From: Treponema sp.
Lineage (GTDB): Bacteria; Spirochaetota; Spirochaetia; Treponematales; Breznakiellaceae
Direction of reading: 5' to 3'
Length of the DNA stretch: 45,979 nt
Assembly (NCBI GenBank): GCA_009782955.1
Contig: WRIB01000012.1
Location: forward strand, 1-45,979
Below are positions 14,724 to 24,492 of the stretch, one piece after another. Position 1 is the stretch's first letter, and the number at the start of each line of letters is the position of its first letter. A program made the position numbers and the translations under genes. The notes under the pieces were generated by a model. That model did not search any database. It saw only the letters and a list, made by a program, of their open reading frames with translations, and was not told the DNA's origin.

Positions 14724-16714
14724 ATTCTCCATTTAGCCCCGCCGGCGATCAGGAAAAAGCTATTTCTGCGCTTGCCGCCGGGATAAAGGCAGGAGACAGG
14801 TTTCAAACACTCAAGGGGGTAACCGGTTCGGGGAAAACGTTTACCATGGCAAAGATCATCGAAGCGGTGCAAAAGCCAACCCTGGTAATAAGCCACAACA
14901 AGACTCTGGCAGCTCAGTTATTTCGGGAATTCAAAGGCTTTTTCCCAAAAAATGCCGTGGAGTATTATGTTTCCTATTACGATTACTACCAACCCGAAGC
15001 CTATGTTGCCAGCCGGGATCTATATATAGAAAAAGATGCTTCGATAAATGACGAAATTGAACGCCTTAGACTCAGCGCAACGCGCTCTTTAATGGAACGT
15101 GAAGATGTAATCATAGTTGCTACTGTCTCGTGTATTTACGGTTTGGCAACCCCGGAAGTGTACCGTAAAATGACATCCCAGTTTGGTTTGGGAGATACCG
15201 TTGATCCCGACAAACTGATGCGGCGTTTTGTAGAACTTCAGTACGAACGGAACGATGCAGTGCTGGAGCGCGGCCGTTTTCGCCGCCGGGGCGATTGTCT
15301 GGAAATATATCCTGCATACCTGGAAGAAGCGTACCGTGTGGATTTTGACTGGGACAAGGTAGAACGAATCCGCCGCTTTGATCCCATATCAGGCAAGGTT
15401 TTGGAAGATCTGGACAGAGCGGTGATTTATCCGGCAAAACAGTTTGTTATGCCGGAAGAAACGGTTCATGGTGCGCTTTCTTTTATAAAGGATGAATTGG
15501 CATCACGTTATGAATTTCTGAAAAATACCGGAAAAAACCTTGAGGCGGAACGGCTTAAAACCAGAGTTGAATACGATTTGGAAATGCTTAATGAAATGGG
15601 ATACTGTCCGGGAATAGAAAATTATTCTGCTCCGCTTGCAGGACGAAAACCGGGAGAAGCGCCTGACACATTAATTGACTATCTTTTAAGAAATCCCGAT
15701 GGTTCACCGGCTCATTTAACCTTTATCGACGAAAGCCATGTAACGGTATCCCAGATTGGAGCGATGTATGCGGGTGATCGATCCCGAAAGCAAAACCTGG
15801 TGGATTACGGTTTCCGTCTGCCCTGCGCTCTGGACAACAGACCCCTGCGTTATGACGAGTTCGAAAGCAGGATTGGGGCGACGGTCTTTGTTTCTGCAAC
15901 GCCGGGCAGCTATGAAACAAAAAAATCAAAGCGGGTTGTGGAACAGATGATACGGCCTACCGGACTTCTGGATCCGGAAATAGAAGTACGTCCCAGCGAA
16001 GGTCAAATGGAAGATATTTACGGCGAACTTCGTGAGCGGATCAAGGCCGGGGAACGATCGTTAATCCTTACCTTAACCAAAAAAATGGCAGAAGATTTAA
16101 CCGACTACCTTACCAGCCTGGGGTTAAAAGTACGCTACATTCACAGCGAAGTAGAAACCATCGAGCGTGTGGAAATACTAACAGCACTTCGTTCGGGAAG
16201 TTTTGATGTCCTTGTCGGGATCAACCTGCTTCGTGAGGGGATAGACCTGCCGGAAGTTTCCTTTATTGCAATACTCGACGCCGACAAGATCGGCTTTCTC
16301 CGTTCGCTTACTTCTCTGGTACAGATTATCGGACGTGCTGCCCGAAATGCCGCAGGAAAGGTAATTATGTACGCTGACAGGATGAGTGATGCCATGGAAA
16401 TGGCAATTGCGGAAACCAAAAGGCGCCGGGAAATCCAGGAGGCGTACAACAGGGAACACGGCATTACACCGGCTACCGTAAAAAAGGCGGTAGCTGCCAT
16501 TTTGGAACGTCATGCCGAAGAAGCGGCCGGCGCTGCTGCAGCTTCCATTGATGTGCTCAAGAAATCATTTAATATGCTAATCCCCGCTCAACGAAAGCAG
16601 CTGCTCAAGGCGCTGGAACATGAAATGCTGGAACATGCCAAAAATCTGGAATTTGAAGAAGCAGCTGCGATTCGGGATGAAATTCAAAAGATAAATGAAC
16701 TGGGAAAGAAATAA
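14705..16714 (+). CDS. uvrB: Excinuclease ABC subunit B
   Basis: UvrB (669 residues) is the damage-verifying helicase of nucleotide excision repair; it is loaded by UvrA and recruits UvrC. The Walker A motif GVTGSGKT (38-45), the beta-hairpin region VSYYDYYQPEAYV (about 90-103), the motif FIDESHVT, and the helicase motifs through LLREGIDLPEVS and QIIGRAARN are all present. A UVR domain for UvrC contact ends the protein (LEHEMLEHAKNLEFEEAAAIRDEI). ATG 14705 has AGGAG seven bases upstream. The length is normal for the family. The gene is not followed by uvrA or uvrC; the next gene is a separate sensor kinase. Confidence 0.98.
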   Translation: MQSFVVDSPFSPAGDQEKAISALAAGIKAGDRFQTLKGVTGSGKTFTMAKIIEAVQKPTLVISHNKTLAAQLFREFKGFFPKNAVEYYVSYYDYYQPEAYVASRDLYIEKDASINDEIERLRLSATRSLMEREDVIIVATVSCIYGLATPEVYRKMTSQFGLGDTVDPDKLMRRFVELQYERNDAVLERGRFRRRGDCLEIYPAYLEEAYRVDFDWDKVERIRRFDPISGKVLEDLDRAVIYPAKQFVMPEETVHGALSFIKDELASRYEFLKNTGKNLEAERLKTRVEYDLEMLNEMGYCPGIENYSAPLAGRKPGEAPDTLIDYLLRNPDGSPAHLTFIDESHVTVSQIGAMYAGDRSRKQNLVDYGFRLPCALDNRPLRYDEFESRIGATVFVSATPGSYETKKSKRVVEQMIRPTGLLDPEIEVRPSEGQMEDIYGELRERIKAGERSLILTLTKKMAEDLTDYLTSLGLKVRYIHSEVETIERVEILTALRSGSFDVLVGINLLREGIDLPEVSFIAILDADKIGFLRSLTSLVQIIGRAARNAAGKVIMYADRMSDAMEMAIAETKRRREIQEAYNREHGITPATVKKAVAAILERHAEEAAGAAAASIDVLKKSFNMLIPAQRKQLLKALEHEMLEHAKNLEFEEAAAIRDEIQKINELGKK

Positions 16715-16792
16715 AAAGATATATTGTTTTAATTATAATTTAAAAATGTTATAATTAATTATGTAATAATTAATAATTGGGCAGGATATTTA

Positions 16793-19700
16793 GTGAAAAA
16801 AAATAGTGCTATATACATTTTAATCTTATATTTGGTTCTGTTGATTTTTATTGTTGGATGCGAAAGCTCTTTTAATGATCATTTGTTGCCTGTTTATACT
16901 TCGTATAAAGATATACCCGGCATAACAGATGAAGATATAAGAAATATAGAAGCACTTCGCACGCAGTATAGTTCTTTTGTTTTTGGGATGAATGAAAGCA
17001 CTGAGGCATTCTACGGAGAAAATAACGAAATCAGGGGATATGCCGCTTTATTTTGCAACTGGATGACCGAACTGTTCGGAATCCCGTTCAAGCCTGTGAT
17101 TTTTGAGTGGAGAGAATTAATCGATGGGCTGGAAAGCGGCAGGATTGACTTTACCGGTGAATTAACAGCTACTCCCCAGCGCCGGGAAACCTATTTTATG
17201 ACTGATCCAATAGCAGAGCGGCTGGTTAAATACATGCGGATTATGGGCAATGCATCCCTTTCAGAAATTGCAGCACATCGGCCGCTGCGTTACGCATTTC
17301 TGGAAGGATCTACTACATTTGATGCTGTTTCGTTGCTTGAGCATAACGAGACAGAGGTTGTCTTTGTTGACGATTATGACAATGCCTATGAAATGCTTAA
17401 GAGCGGAACGATTGATGCTTTTTTTGACGAAGGCCCGGCAGAAGCCGCTTTTGATATCCACGGCGATGTGATTGCCCAGGATTATTTTCCGCTTATATAC
17501 AGTGCGGTTTCCCTGGCAGCGCAAAATCCGGCATTGGAACCGGTTATTTCAGTGTTCCAAAAAGCGTTACACAACCATGGTGCACAGCATTTAACAGAGC
17601 TTTACAGACAAGGGCAGGAAGAGTACAGGCGTCACAAACTTTTTGTATTGCTTAACGATGATGAGTTTGCCTATATACATAGGCACCCGATCGTGTCATT
17701 TGCTGCTGAAAGCGATAATTACCCGATGAGTTTTTATAATACCCGCGAAAATGAATGGCAGGGAATTGTCTTTGATATTCTTGATGAAATAGAAAAACTT
17801 TCCGGACTTTCATTTGAACGTGTCAACGGTCCGTACACAGAATGGCCGGATTTGCTGAAAACGCTGGAAGACGGAAATGCAGCAATGATTTCTGAATTAA
17901 TCAAATCGAAGGAACGGGAAGGCCGCTTTTTATGGCCTGATACGCCGATTTTAACAGATACTTATGCACTTCTTTCCCGGTCGGATTATCATAATATTGA
18001 TGTCAACGAAATCCTGTATATCAAAATTGGCATTATGAAGGATACTGCTTATTCCGAAATATTTCAGAACTGGTTTCCGGACCATTCCAACACAGTTATG
18101 TACGATACTGCCGATGCAGCCTTTAACGCCCTGGTAAAAGGAGAGGTGGACATGGTGATGGGGAGTCAAAACTTACTCCTTGTTCTGACCAATTACCAGG
18201 AACGTGCCGGTTTTAAAGTTAATGTTGTGTTCGATCGTTCCCTGGAATCTGCATTTGGTTTTAATATCAACGAAAAAGAATTATGTTCTATTATCAATAA
18301 GGCGCTTCATTTGATCGATACAAAGGGAATTTCGGGACACTGGACAAGAAAAACCTATGATTACAGGGCTAAACTGGCCCAGGCACAGCTTCCCTGGCTT
18401 GTTGTTGCATCTACCCTGCTTTTATGCTTGGTTGTTTTACTGTTTGTTTTCTTCAAAAGAAAACGGCAGGAAAAAAGAAATCTGGAAAACTTGATACAAA
18501 ATCGTACTGCCGAGCTTGACAGGCAGCATGGGCTAATGTACATAGTCAATAACGCCGCTGTTCTTCTTCTGGAATCGGATGCAGAGAACCATTCGGATGC
18601 GATGATGCGGGGTATGGAAATGATAGCCCATGGTATTGATGTAGATCGTGTCAGTGTCTGGCAGAATCACCGTAAAGATGATGAAATACTCTATTATAGG
18701 TTGGTATGCCAATGGGCTGCCGGCGGACTGCCGCCATTGGAAGAGAACAAGGATTTTGCATATAAAGACTTTTTGCCGGGCTGGGAGGACATGTTTAACC
18801 GGGGCGAGAGTGTTAACGGGACAATTGACAGTATTTCCGAGACGGAGCGTACAAAGTTGGTTCCGTTTGCAATTCAATCCATCCTGGCTATTCCGATCTT
18901 TTTAAAGGGAGAGTTTTGGGGCTTTGTCAGTTTTGATGATTATCATGCCAGACGCGTTTTTCCCGAAGGGGAAGTAAATATCCTTCGTTCGTGGGGTCTG
19001 CTTGCTGTCGGCGCTATTCAACGCAGTGAAATAGCACAGAACATGCATAAAGCGCTGATAAAACTGGAAGCTGTAATAAACAATTACAAAGGAATTATCT
19101 GGAGCGTAGATACCGATGGTGTAATTACTACCTTTAACGGACAATATTTACAAGTTATAGGGATTGAACCTTCGTTCCTGGAAGGAAAAAAATATATAAT
19201 TGCCCGGGAAAAAAACAGGCATCTTGATGTTATTGAACATGTAGAAAAAACATTTACGGAAGGTCCTCAGGACTGGATTGGCGAAATTGACGGCAGGTTT
19301 TTTCATTCTTATACAACGCCAATGTATAACAAAGAAGGTAAAATAACCGGCGTTGTCGGCAGTACCGATGATGTAGATGATACGATTAAACTTCAGCGTG
19401 ATTTGGAAACCGCTCTTGAAGCCGCTAAATCAGCCAGCCGTGCAAAATCGGCTTTTTTGGCCAACATGAGCCATGAGATCCGAACGCCGATGAACGCCAT
19501 AATCGGCATGATCACCATTGGAAAATCTTCCGACGACATTGAACGCAAGGATTATTGTTTTACCAGAATTGAAGACGCATCAAAACATCTTTTGGGAGTA
19601 ATCAACGATATTCTGGATATGTCAAAAATAGAAGCCGATAGATTTGAACTTTCATATACGGAATTTAATTTCGAGAAGATGCTTCAGCGGGTTGTGAATG

Positions 19701-20998
19701 TTGTTAATTTCCGTGTTGATGAAAAACAGCAAAAACTTGCTGTTCACATCGACAATAATATTCCAAAATTCCTCTATGGGGATGATCAGCGTCTGGCTCA
19801 GGTAATAACAAACCTTTTGGGGAATGCCGTTAAATTTACTCCCGAAAGCGGATCTATCAGTGTGGATTCACGTTTTATGGGAGAAGAAAATGATTTGTGT
19901 ACCATTCAAATCTCTGTAAGTGATACAGGAATTGGCATAAGTTCCGAACAGCAGTCCCGCCTGTTTCAATCGTTCCAGCAGGCAGAATCCAGTACTGTGC
20001 GTAAATACGGGGGCACAGGTCTGGGACTTTCAATTTCCAAAAGTATTGTGGAAATGATGGATGGAAAGATCTGGGTTGAATCCGAACCCGGAAAAGGCTC
20101 CACTTTTATTTTTGAAATCAAGGCAAAACGAGGCGAAGATAAAAATCCGCAGTCTTCCCATAATGGTGTAAATTGGAGCAATGTCCGTATTCTTGTAGTT
20201 GATGATGACAAGGATATTCTGATGTATCTTAAAGAGGTAACAAAAGGATTCGGTGTTTCCTGCTGTGACACTGCAATTAGCGGAGATGCGGCGCTTGCTC
20301 TTGTTGAGCAAAACAAAGGTTATAATGTTTATCTTATAGACTGGAAAATGCCGAAAATGGACGGTATTGAGTTAACCAGGGAATTAAGGGAAAAAGGATC
20401 TGTTCCGGATAATTCGGTTGTAATAATGATTTCTGCTGCGGAATGGACAATGATTGAAGAAAAGGCAAAAAAAGCAGGAGTCGATAAATTTTTATCCAAA
20501 CCTCTGTTTCCTTCTACAATCATGGATGCCGTTAATGAGTGCCTTGGTGTGAGCCAAAAGCAGATGGAAAATAATCAAAATGAGTTAAACGGCTGCTTCG
20601 CAGGCCGCCGTATTTTGCTGGTAGAAGATGTGGAAATTAATCGCGAGATTGTAATTGCATTGCTTGAACCGACGCTTTTGGAAATAGATTGCGCCGAAAA
20701 CGGTACTGAAGCTGTTCGTATGTTCGGCGAAACTCCGGAAAAGTACGAAATGATTTTAATGGATATTCAAATGCCCGAAATGGATGGCTATGAAGCAACA
20801 CGCCGTATCCGTGATTTTGAGGCGAAAATAAGGGAAAAAAATGACGGACTATTGCCGGAAGTCCCAATAATAGCTATGACAGCCAATGTTTTCCGGGAAG
20901 ATATAGAAAAATGTTTTGAAGCGGGAATGACTGACCATATAGGGAAACCATTGGATTTTGAAGAAGTATTGGAAAAGTTAAAGAGTTATTTACCTTAA
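16793..20998 (+). CDS. Hybrid histidine kinase with two periplasmic solute-binding domains
   Basis: A 1401-residue BvgS/EvgS-like sensor. Its order is an N-terminal hydrophobic signal ending in a lipobox-like IVGC; two type 3 solute-binding domains (about 55-290 and 295-525); a membrane helix (533-554) followed by KRKRQEK; a GAF domain (about 590-745); a PAS domain (about 760-870); a HisKA domain with His894 in MSHEIRTPMN; the ATPase domain (DTGIGIS, GGTGLGLSIS); and two receiver domains with phosphoacceptors Asp1183 (LIDWKMPKMDG) and Asp1324 (LMDIQMPEMDGYE). There is no Hpt domain. The start is GTG 16793 with AGGA upstream. It stands directly before a polar amino-acid ABC transporter, so it may sense the same ligands. 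No separate response regulator is in view. Confidence 0.92.
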   Translation: MKKNSAIYILILYLVLLIFIVGCESSFNDHLLPVYTSYKDIPGITDEDIRNIEALRTQYSSFVFGMNESTEAFYGENNEIRGYAALFCNWMTELFGIPFKPVIFEWRELIDGLESGRIDFTGELTATPQRRETYFMTDPIAERLVKYMRIMGNASLSEIAAHRPLRYAFLEGSTTFDAVSLLEHNETEVVFVDDYDNAYEMLKSGTIDAFFDEGPAEAAFDIHGDVIAQDYFPLIYSAVSLAAQNPALEPVISVFQKALHNHGAQHLTELYRQGQEEYRRHKLFVLLNDDEFAYIHRHPIVSFAAESDNYPMSFYNTRENEWQGIVFDILDEIEKLSGLSFERVNGPYTEWPDLLKTLEDGNAAMISELIKSKEREGRFLWPDTPILTDTYALLSRSDYHNIDVNEILYIKIGIMKDTAYSEIFQNWFPDHSNTVMYDTADAAFNALVKGEVDMVMGSQNLLLVLTNYQERAGFKVNVVFDRSLESAFGFNINEKELCSIINKALHLIDTKGISGHWTRKTYDYRAKLAQAQLPWLVVASTLLLCLVVLLFVFFKRKRQEKRNLENLIQNRTAELDRQHGLMYIVNNAAVLLLESDAENHSDAMMRGMEMIAHGIDVDRVSVWQNHRKDDEILYYRLVCQWAAGGLPPLEENKDFAYKDFLPGWEDMFNRGESVNGTIDSISETERTKLVPFAIQSILAIPIFLKGEFWGFVSFDDYHARRVFPEGEVNILRSWGLLAVGAIQRSEIAQNMHKALIKLEAVINNYKGIIWSVDTDGVITTFNGQYLQVIGIEPSFLEGKKYIIAREKNRHLDVIEHVEKTFTEGPQDWIGEIDGRFFHSYTTPMYNKEGKITGVVGSTDDVDDTIKLQRDLETALEAAKSASRAKSAFLANMSHEIRTPMNAIIGMITIGKSSDDIERKDYCFTRIEDASKHLLGVINDILDMSKIEADRFELSYTEFNFEKMLQRVVNVVNFRVDEKQQKLAVHIDNNIPKFLYGDDQRLAQVITNLLGNAVKFTPESGSISVDSRFMGEENDLCTIQISVSDTGIGISSEQQSRLFQSFQQAESSTVRKYGGTGLGLSISKSIVEMMDGKIWVESEPGKGSTFIFEIKAKRGEDKNPQSSHNGVNWSNVRILVVDDDKDILMYLKEVTKGFGVSCCDTAISGDAALALVEQNKGYNVYLIDWKMPKMDGIELTRELREKGSVPDNSVVIMISAAEWTMIEEKAKKAGVDKFLSKPLFPSTIMDAVNECLGVSQKQMENNQNELNGCFAGRRILLVEDVEINREIVIALLEPTLLEIDCAENGTEAVRMFGETPEKYEMILMDIQMPEMDGYEATRRIRDFEAKIREKNDGLLPEVPIIAMTANVFREDIEKCFEAGMTDHIGKPLDFEEVLEKLKSYLP

Positions 20999-21051
20999 GT
21001 AATAAATAATGTTAATATGTTTAAGAAACCATAACACTACGGAGGAAGAAA

Positions 21052-21867
21052 TTGAAACGAATTATAGTTGTGTTTACCTGCATACTGATTGCGGCTTTGT
21101 TTTTTGCATGCGGGAAACAGGATAGTGCGGACGGCAGTCAGGATAGTTCACTTACAACAATAATGAATGCAAAAAAACTGGTAATGGGTCTGGACGATTC
21201 TTTTCCGCCCATGGGTTTTCGCAGCGAAAGTAATGAAATCGTAGGCTACGATGTAGATCTTGCCAAAGAAGTAGCCAGAAGAATGGGTGTTGAACTTGTA
21301 CTGCAGCCGATTGACTGGGCGGCGAAGGAACAGGAACTCAATACCAAACAGATTGACTGTATCTGGAACGGCTTTACCATTACAGAAGAGCGCAAAAATA
21401 ATGTTCTCTTTACTCCCCCTTATCTCCGGAACGCCCAGGTAATTGTAGTTAAACAAAATTCACCGGTACAAACTTTGGCTGACCTTTCCGGAAAAACAGT
21501 TGGAACCCAGGCAGGTTCCGCTTCGATTGAAGCAATTGATGCTGCCCAGGAGTTTAAAGAAAGTTTAAGAGAAATTATTACATACAAGGATTTTCTTACT
21601 GCACTGATGGATTTGAATGTTGACGGAATCGATGCGGTGGTTATCGACCTTGTAGTAGCTAACGACAACATCAACCGTTCCGGTCAGGCTTTCCGTATTA
21701 TTGGGGAATCTTTGGGAGACGAAGAATTCGGCGTTGGTTTCCGTAAAAACGACAAAGCCCTGGCTGATAAGGTTTGGTCAATTCTCCTGGACATGGCAGG
21801 GGACGGTACAGTTGCCAGAATTGCAACTCAGTGGCTGGGCGCTGATATTTCCATAATCGGGAAATAG
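21052..21867 (+). CDS. Amino-acid ABC transporter, substrate-binding lipoprotein
   Basis: A 271-residue type 3 solute-binding protein. The signal peptide ends in the lipobox LFFAC (Cys20), so it should be lipid-anchored. KLVMGLDDSFPPMGF and VGYDVDLAKEVARRMGVEL are the classic family signatures, and VGTQAGSASIEAI starts the second lobe. The start is TTG 21052, chosen for its GGAGG. It is the first gene of a binding protein-permease-ATPase set (21052-23436). Polar amino acids are the likely substrates, inferred from family; the specific one is not readable. A hairpin separates it from the permease gene. Confidence 0.9.
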   Translation: MKRIIVVFTCILIAALFFACGKQDSADGSQDSSLTTIMNAKKLVMGLDDSFPPMGFRSESNEIVGYDVDLAKEVARRMGVELVLQPIDWAAKEQELNTKQIDCIWNGFTITEERKNNVLFTPPYLRNAQVIVVKQNSPVQTLADLSGKTVGTQAGSASIEAIDAAQEFKESLREIITYKDFLTALMDLNVDGIDAVVIDLVVANDNINRSGQAFRIIGESLGDEEFGVGFRKNDKALADKVWSILLDMAGDGTVARIATQWLGADISIIGK

Positions 21868-21869
21868 AT

Positions 21870-21924
21870 AAGCTTGTTCCTAAGACTGCGAACCTTCGGT
21901 TCAGCTTAGTTTCGTGACAAGCTT
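21870..21924 (+). promoter_or_regulatory. Intercistronic hairpin between binding-protein and permease genes
   Basis: AAGCTTGT (21870-21877) pairs with ACAAGCTT (21917-21924), with an inner CGAACC/GGTTCAG stem. Such hairpins often stabilise the upstream message or reduce read-through, which would favour excess binding protein. No T-run follows. Confidence 0.5.
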
Positions 21925-21941
21925 TGGGGCTAAGAAAAATC

Positions 21942-22643
21942 ATGGTACAATTACTGGGTATAATGCTCAAAGGGGCCGGGACTTCTCTTGAGATTTTTTT
22001 TCTTACCCTGATTTTTTCCCTGCCCCTGGCGTTGTTTGTTGCCTTTGGACGAATATCACATAATCGGGCGCTCAGCAGCTTTGTCAAATTTTACATTTTG
22101 ATAATGCGCGGAACGCCCCTTATTTTACAGATTATCTTTATTTATTTTGCGCCAAAACATCTTTATGCTTTTCTGGACAGAAATTTTTCGCAGCTAATTA
22201 CTTCGCCGTTTTTTTGGAACAGCCTGCGATTTGTCCTTTCCTACAATCGTTTTACAGCGGTGATTATTGCTTTTGTACTGAATTATGCAGCCTACTTCGC
22301 AGAGATTTACCGCGGCGGCATTGAGTCCATACCAAGGGGGCAATATGAAGCCGCAAAAGTCCTTGGCTTTACCGGTTCCCAGACTTTCGGGAGGATTATC
22401 CTGCCCCAGGTTATCAAGCGGATTCTTCCTGCTGCGGGAAACGAAGTAATTACTTTGGTTAAGGATACTGCCCTTGCACAGGTTATTGGCGTGGCTGAAT
22501 TGTTTCATGCTGCCCAGACTGCTTCAGCCAGGGAATTTTCTACAACTCCTATATTCATGGCCGGGCTTTTCTACCTTGTTATGAACTGGGTGGTAACGGT
22601 AACACTAAGCCGCTGTGAAAAGAAGCTTGCATATTATCAGTAA
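21942..22643 (+). CDS. Amino-acid ABC transporter, permease (HisM/GlnP type)
   Basis: A 233-residue inner-membrane permease. It has about five hydrophobic segments, the RGTPLILQI motif of polar amino-acid permeases after the second helix, and the cytoplasmic EAA loop (YEAAKVLGFTGSQTFGRIILPQVIKRILP) that contacts the ATPase. ATG 21942 is preferred over the in-frame TTG at 21924, which falls within the hairpin. It lies between the binding protein and the ATPase of the same set. A homodimer is likely because no second permease gene is present. Confidence 0.92.
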   Translation: MVQLLGIMLKGAGTSLEIFFLTLIFSLPLALFVAFGRISHNRALSSFVKFYILIMRGTPLILQIIFIYFAPKHLYAFLDRNFSQLITSPFFWNSLRFVLSYNRFTAVIIAFVLNYAAYFAEIYRGGIESIPRGQYEAAKVLGFTGSQTFGRIILPQVIKRILPAAGNEVITLVKDTALAQVIGVAELFHAAQTASAREFSTTPIFMAGLFYLVMNWVVTVTLSRCEKKLAYYQ

Positions 22644-22674
22644 TAAAGCTTGAGGTTAAAAGGTAAAATAATTA

Positions 22675-23436
22675 ATGGAAGTTATTAAAGTACAGAACCT
22701 TTCAAAATCATTTGGCGCTTTGGAAGTACTAAAAAACATTTCCTTTTCTGTTAATCAGGGCGAAGTAGTTGCGATTATTGGCCCTTCCGGTTCAGGTAAA
22801 TCCACTTTGCTCCGCTGCATTACCCACCTTGAAACTATAAACAGCGGGAGCATTACCCTGACAGGAAGGGACATGGTTAAAGACGGCGTGTATGCCCATG
22901 CAAATGAACTGCGCGAAATCTGTCTTAAAGTCGGCCTGGTTTTCCAAAACTTTAACCTCTTTCCTCATTTTTCCGTAGAACGCAATATAACCGAAGCCCA
23001 GGTTCATGTTTTACGCAGAACAAAGGCAGATGCCGCAGCACGGGCGGTAACCTTGCTTGAAAAAATGGGACTTTCCGATAAAACCCGTTCATATCCATTT
23101 GAACTGTCCGGCGGTCAGCAGCAGCGTGTTTCGATTGCCCGGGCTCTTGCCCTGGATCCGCAGGTACTTTTTTTTGACGAGCCCACCAGTGCCCTGGATC
23201 CTGAATTAACCGGAGACATACTGAAAGTTATCAGAAATCTTGCATCCGAAAAGATGACTATGGTAATTGTTACACACGAAATTCCCTTTGCCCGCGAAGT
23301 TGCAGACCGTGTTCTTTTTATGGACGGCGGTGTTTTTATCGAAGAAGGCCCGGCAGCTGAACTTATCGATAATCCAAGACAGGAACGTACCAAAATGTTC
23401 CTTTCACGGCTATCGCGGTTAGGAGATGCTTCTTAG
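22675..23436 (+). CDS. Amino-acid ABC transporter, ATP-binding protein (GlnQ/HisP type)
   Basis: A 253-residue cytoplasmic ATPase powering the permease encoded just upstream. Walker A is GPSGSGKST (about 37-45), the Q-loop is FQNFNLFPH, the signature is LSGGQQQRV, Walker B is [13 protein letters not shown] and the switch His is in VTHEIPFAREVADRV. All catalytic residues are present and the length is normal. ATG 22675 has a weak AAAGGT ribosome-binding site. It closes the first polar amino-acid transporter operon; the N-acetylglucosamine regulator leader begins 30 bases later on the same strand. Confidence 0.95.
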   Translation: MEVIKVQNLSKSFGALEVLKNISFSVNQGEVVAIIGPSGSGKSTLLRCITHLETINSGSITLTGRDMVKDGVYAHANELREICLKVGLVFQNFNLFPHFSVERNITEAQVHVLRRTKADAAARAVTLLEKMGLSDKTRSYPFELSGGQQQRVSIARALALDPQVLFFDEPTSALDPELTGDILKVIRNLASEKMTMVIVTHEIPFAREVADRVLFMDGGVFIEEGPAAELIDNPRQERTKMFLSRLSRLGDAS

Positions 23437-23467
23437 TTTTATTCGCTAATAATTAATCGATTTTTCC

Positions 23468-23496
23468 TTGACAAGTATCACTCTCTGTATTACTAT
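23468..23496 (+). promoter_or_regulatory. Promoter of the antiterminator / PTS operon
   Basis: TTGACA (23468-23473), a 17-base spacer and TACTAT (23491-23496) precede the RAT leader at 23503. Confidence 0.6.
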
Positions 23497-23502
23497 AAAG
23501 TT

Positions 23503-23570
23503 GGGATTGCTACCAGTGCAACACTGGGCATTACCTTTTTGACACAGGAGTGTGGGTAAAACAGGTAATG
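23503..23570 (+). promoter_or_regulatory. RAT-like antiterminator RNA and overlapping hairpin
   Basis: GGATTGCTACCAGTG (23504-23518) with CACTGG...CATTACC (to 23535) fits the ribonucleic antiterminator (RAT) fold recognised by BglG/LicT-type proteins. Its 3' end CATTACCT (23529-23536) is also one arm of a second hairpin with AGGTAATG (23563-23570), extended by TTTT/AAAA. Overlap of this kind is the hallmark of antitermination. Unusually, no T-run follows, and the second arm contains the only AGG that could serve as ribosome-binding site for ATG 23575. Confidence 0.65.
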
Positions 23571-23574
23571 TAGG

Positions 23575-24423
23575 ATGATAAACACACGGAAATGTAATAA
23601 TAATATCATTTTAGCTGTAGAAAATGGACAAGAGGTTATAGCTCTCGGTAAGGGTATAGGTTTTAATATCCGTCCTGGAGATGAAGTAGATATAAATCTT
23701 GTTGAAAAGGTTTTTGTTCCCCAGAAAACGGTTCAAATAAACCGTTTTAAGGACATTCTTGCGGATTTGCCTTACGAGATCATTATTCTTGCCAGTAAAA
23801 TTGTTGATCATGGAAAAAAACGCCTGGAACAACCCCTTAATCAGAGTATTGTCGTCGCTTTAGCAGATCATTTGAATTTTGCTGTTAACAGGCTGAAAAA
23901 ACAAATAAACATAGATATACCTCTGGCCTGGGATATTCAACATATCTATCCGGTTGAATTCGCCCTGGGAAAAGATACTTTGAAACTTATAAAACAGGAA
24001 ATAGGGATTGATTTTCCCGAGGCAGAAGCTGCCGCTATCGCATTGCATTTTATCAATGCTGAATCGGATCATGCTGATATGTCGAACACCAATAAAGTAT
24101 TAAAGATCATTAAAAAATCTATAGAAATTGTTGAGGCTCATTATAAAACAGTCTTTAATGAAACGACTCCCGAGTTCAATGGATTTGTAACACTGTTACG
24201 TAATACCATTATTCGTTTTCTTTATCACAAAGATGAAAAGATGGCCGAAGAAGATGAAGAACTATACGAATTACTCCGAAAACGTTATTCATTTGCGTTT
24301 GATTGTGTGGAAAAGATGGTCTCTTTTATAGAAGAAGAATATACTTGGAAGTTTACTCTTAACGATATGTCATTCCTTATGCTGTATGTCAGCAGGATTT
24401 CTGCTCATAACGGCATAAAATAA
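23575..24423 (+). CDS. BglG/LicT/GlcT-family transcription antiterminator
   Basis: A 282-residue RNA-binding regulator of a PTS operon. Residues 1-57 form the co-antiterminator (CAT) RNA-binding domain (NNNIILAVENGQEVIALGKGIGF), followed by two PTS regulation domains. PRD1 (about 70-170) has HLNFAVNRL; PRD2 (about 175-280) has EIVEAHY...LLRNTIIRFLYH. Phosphorylation of His residues in these domains by PTS proteins sets activity. The gene has its own RAT leader at 23503, so it probably controls itself and the downstream EIICB, nagA and EIIA genes. The exact sugar is taken from those neighbours. Confidence 0.92.
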   Translation: MINTRKCNNNIILAVENGQEVIALGKGIGFNIRPGDEVDINLVEKVFVPQKTVQINRFKDILADLPYEIIILASKIVDHGKKRLEQPLNQSIVVALADHLNFAVNRLKKQINIDIPLAWDIQHIYPVEFALGKDTLKLIKQEIGIDFPEAEAAAIALHFINAESDHADMSNTNKVLKIIKKSIEIVEAHYKTVFNETTPEFNGFVTLLRNTIIRFLYHKDEKMAEEDEELYELLRKRYSFAFDCVEKMVSFIEEEYTWKFTLNDMSFLMLYVSRISAHNGIK

Positions 24424-24492
24424 ATAATATGGGTCTTTTTCTGGTCTAAAGATTGGAAAAGTTTCATATATATAATTATTTTGGAGGTATGT

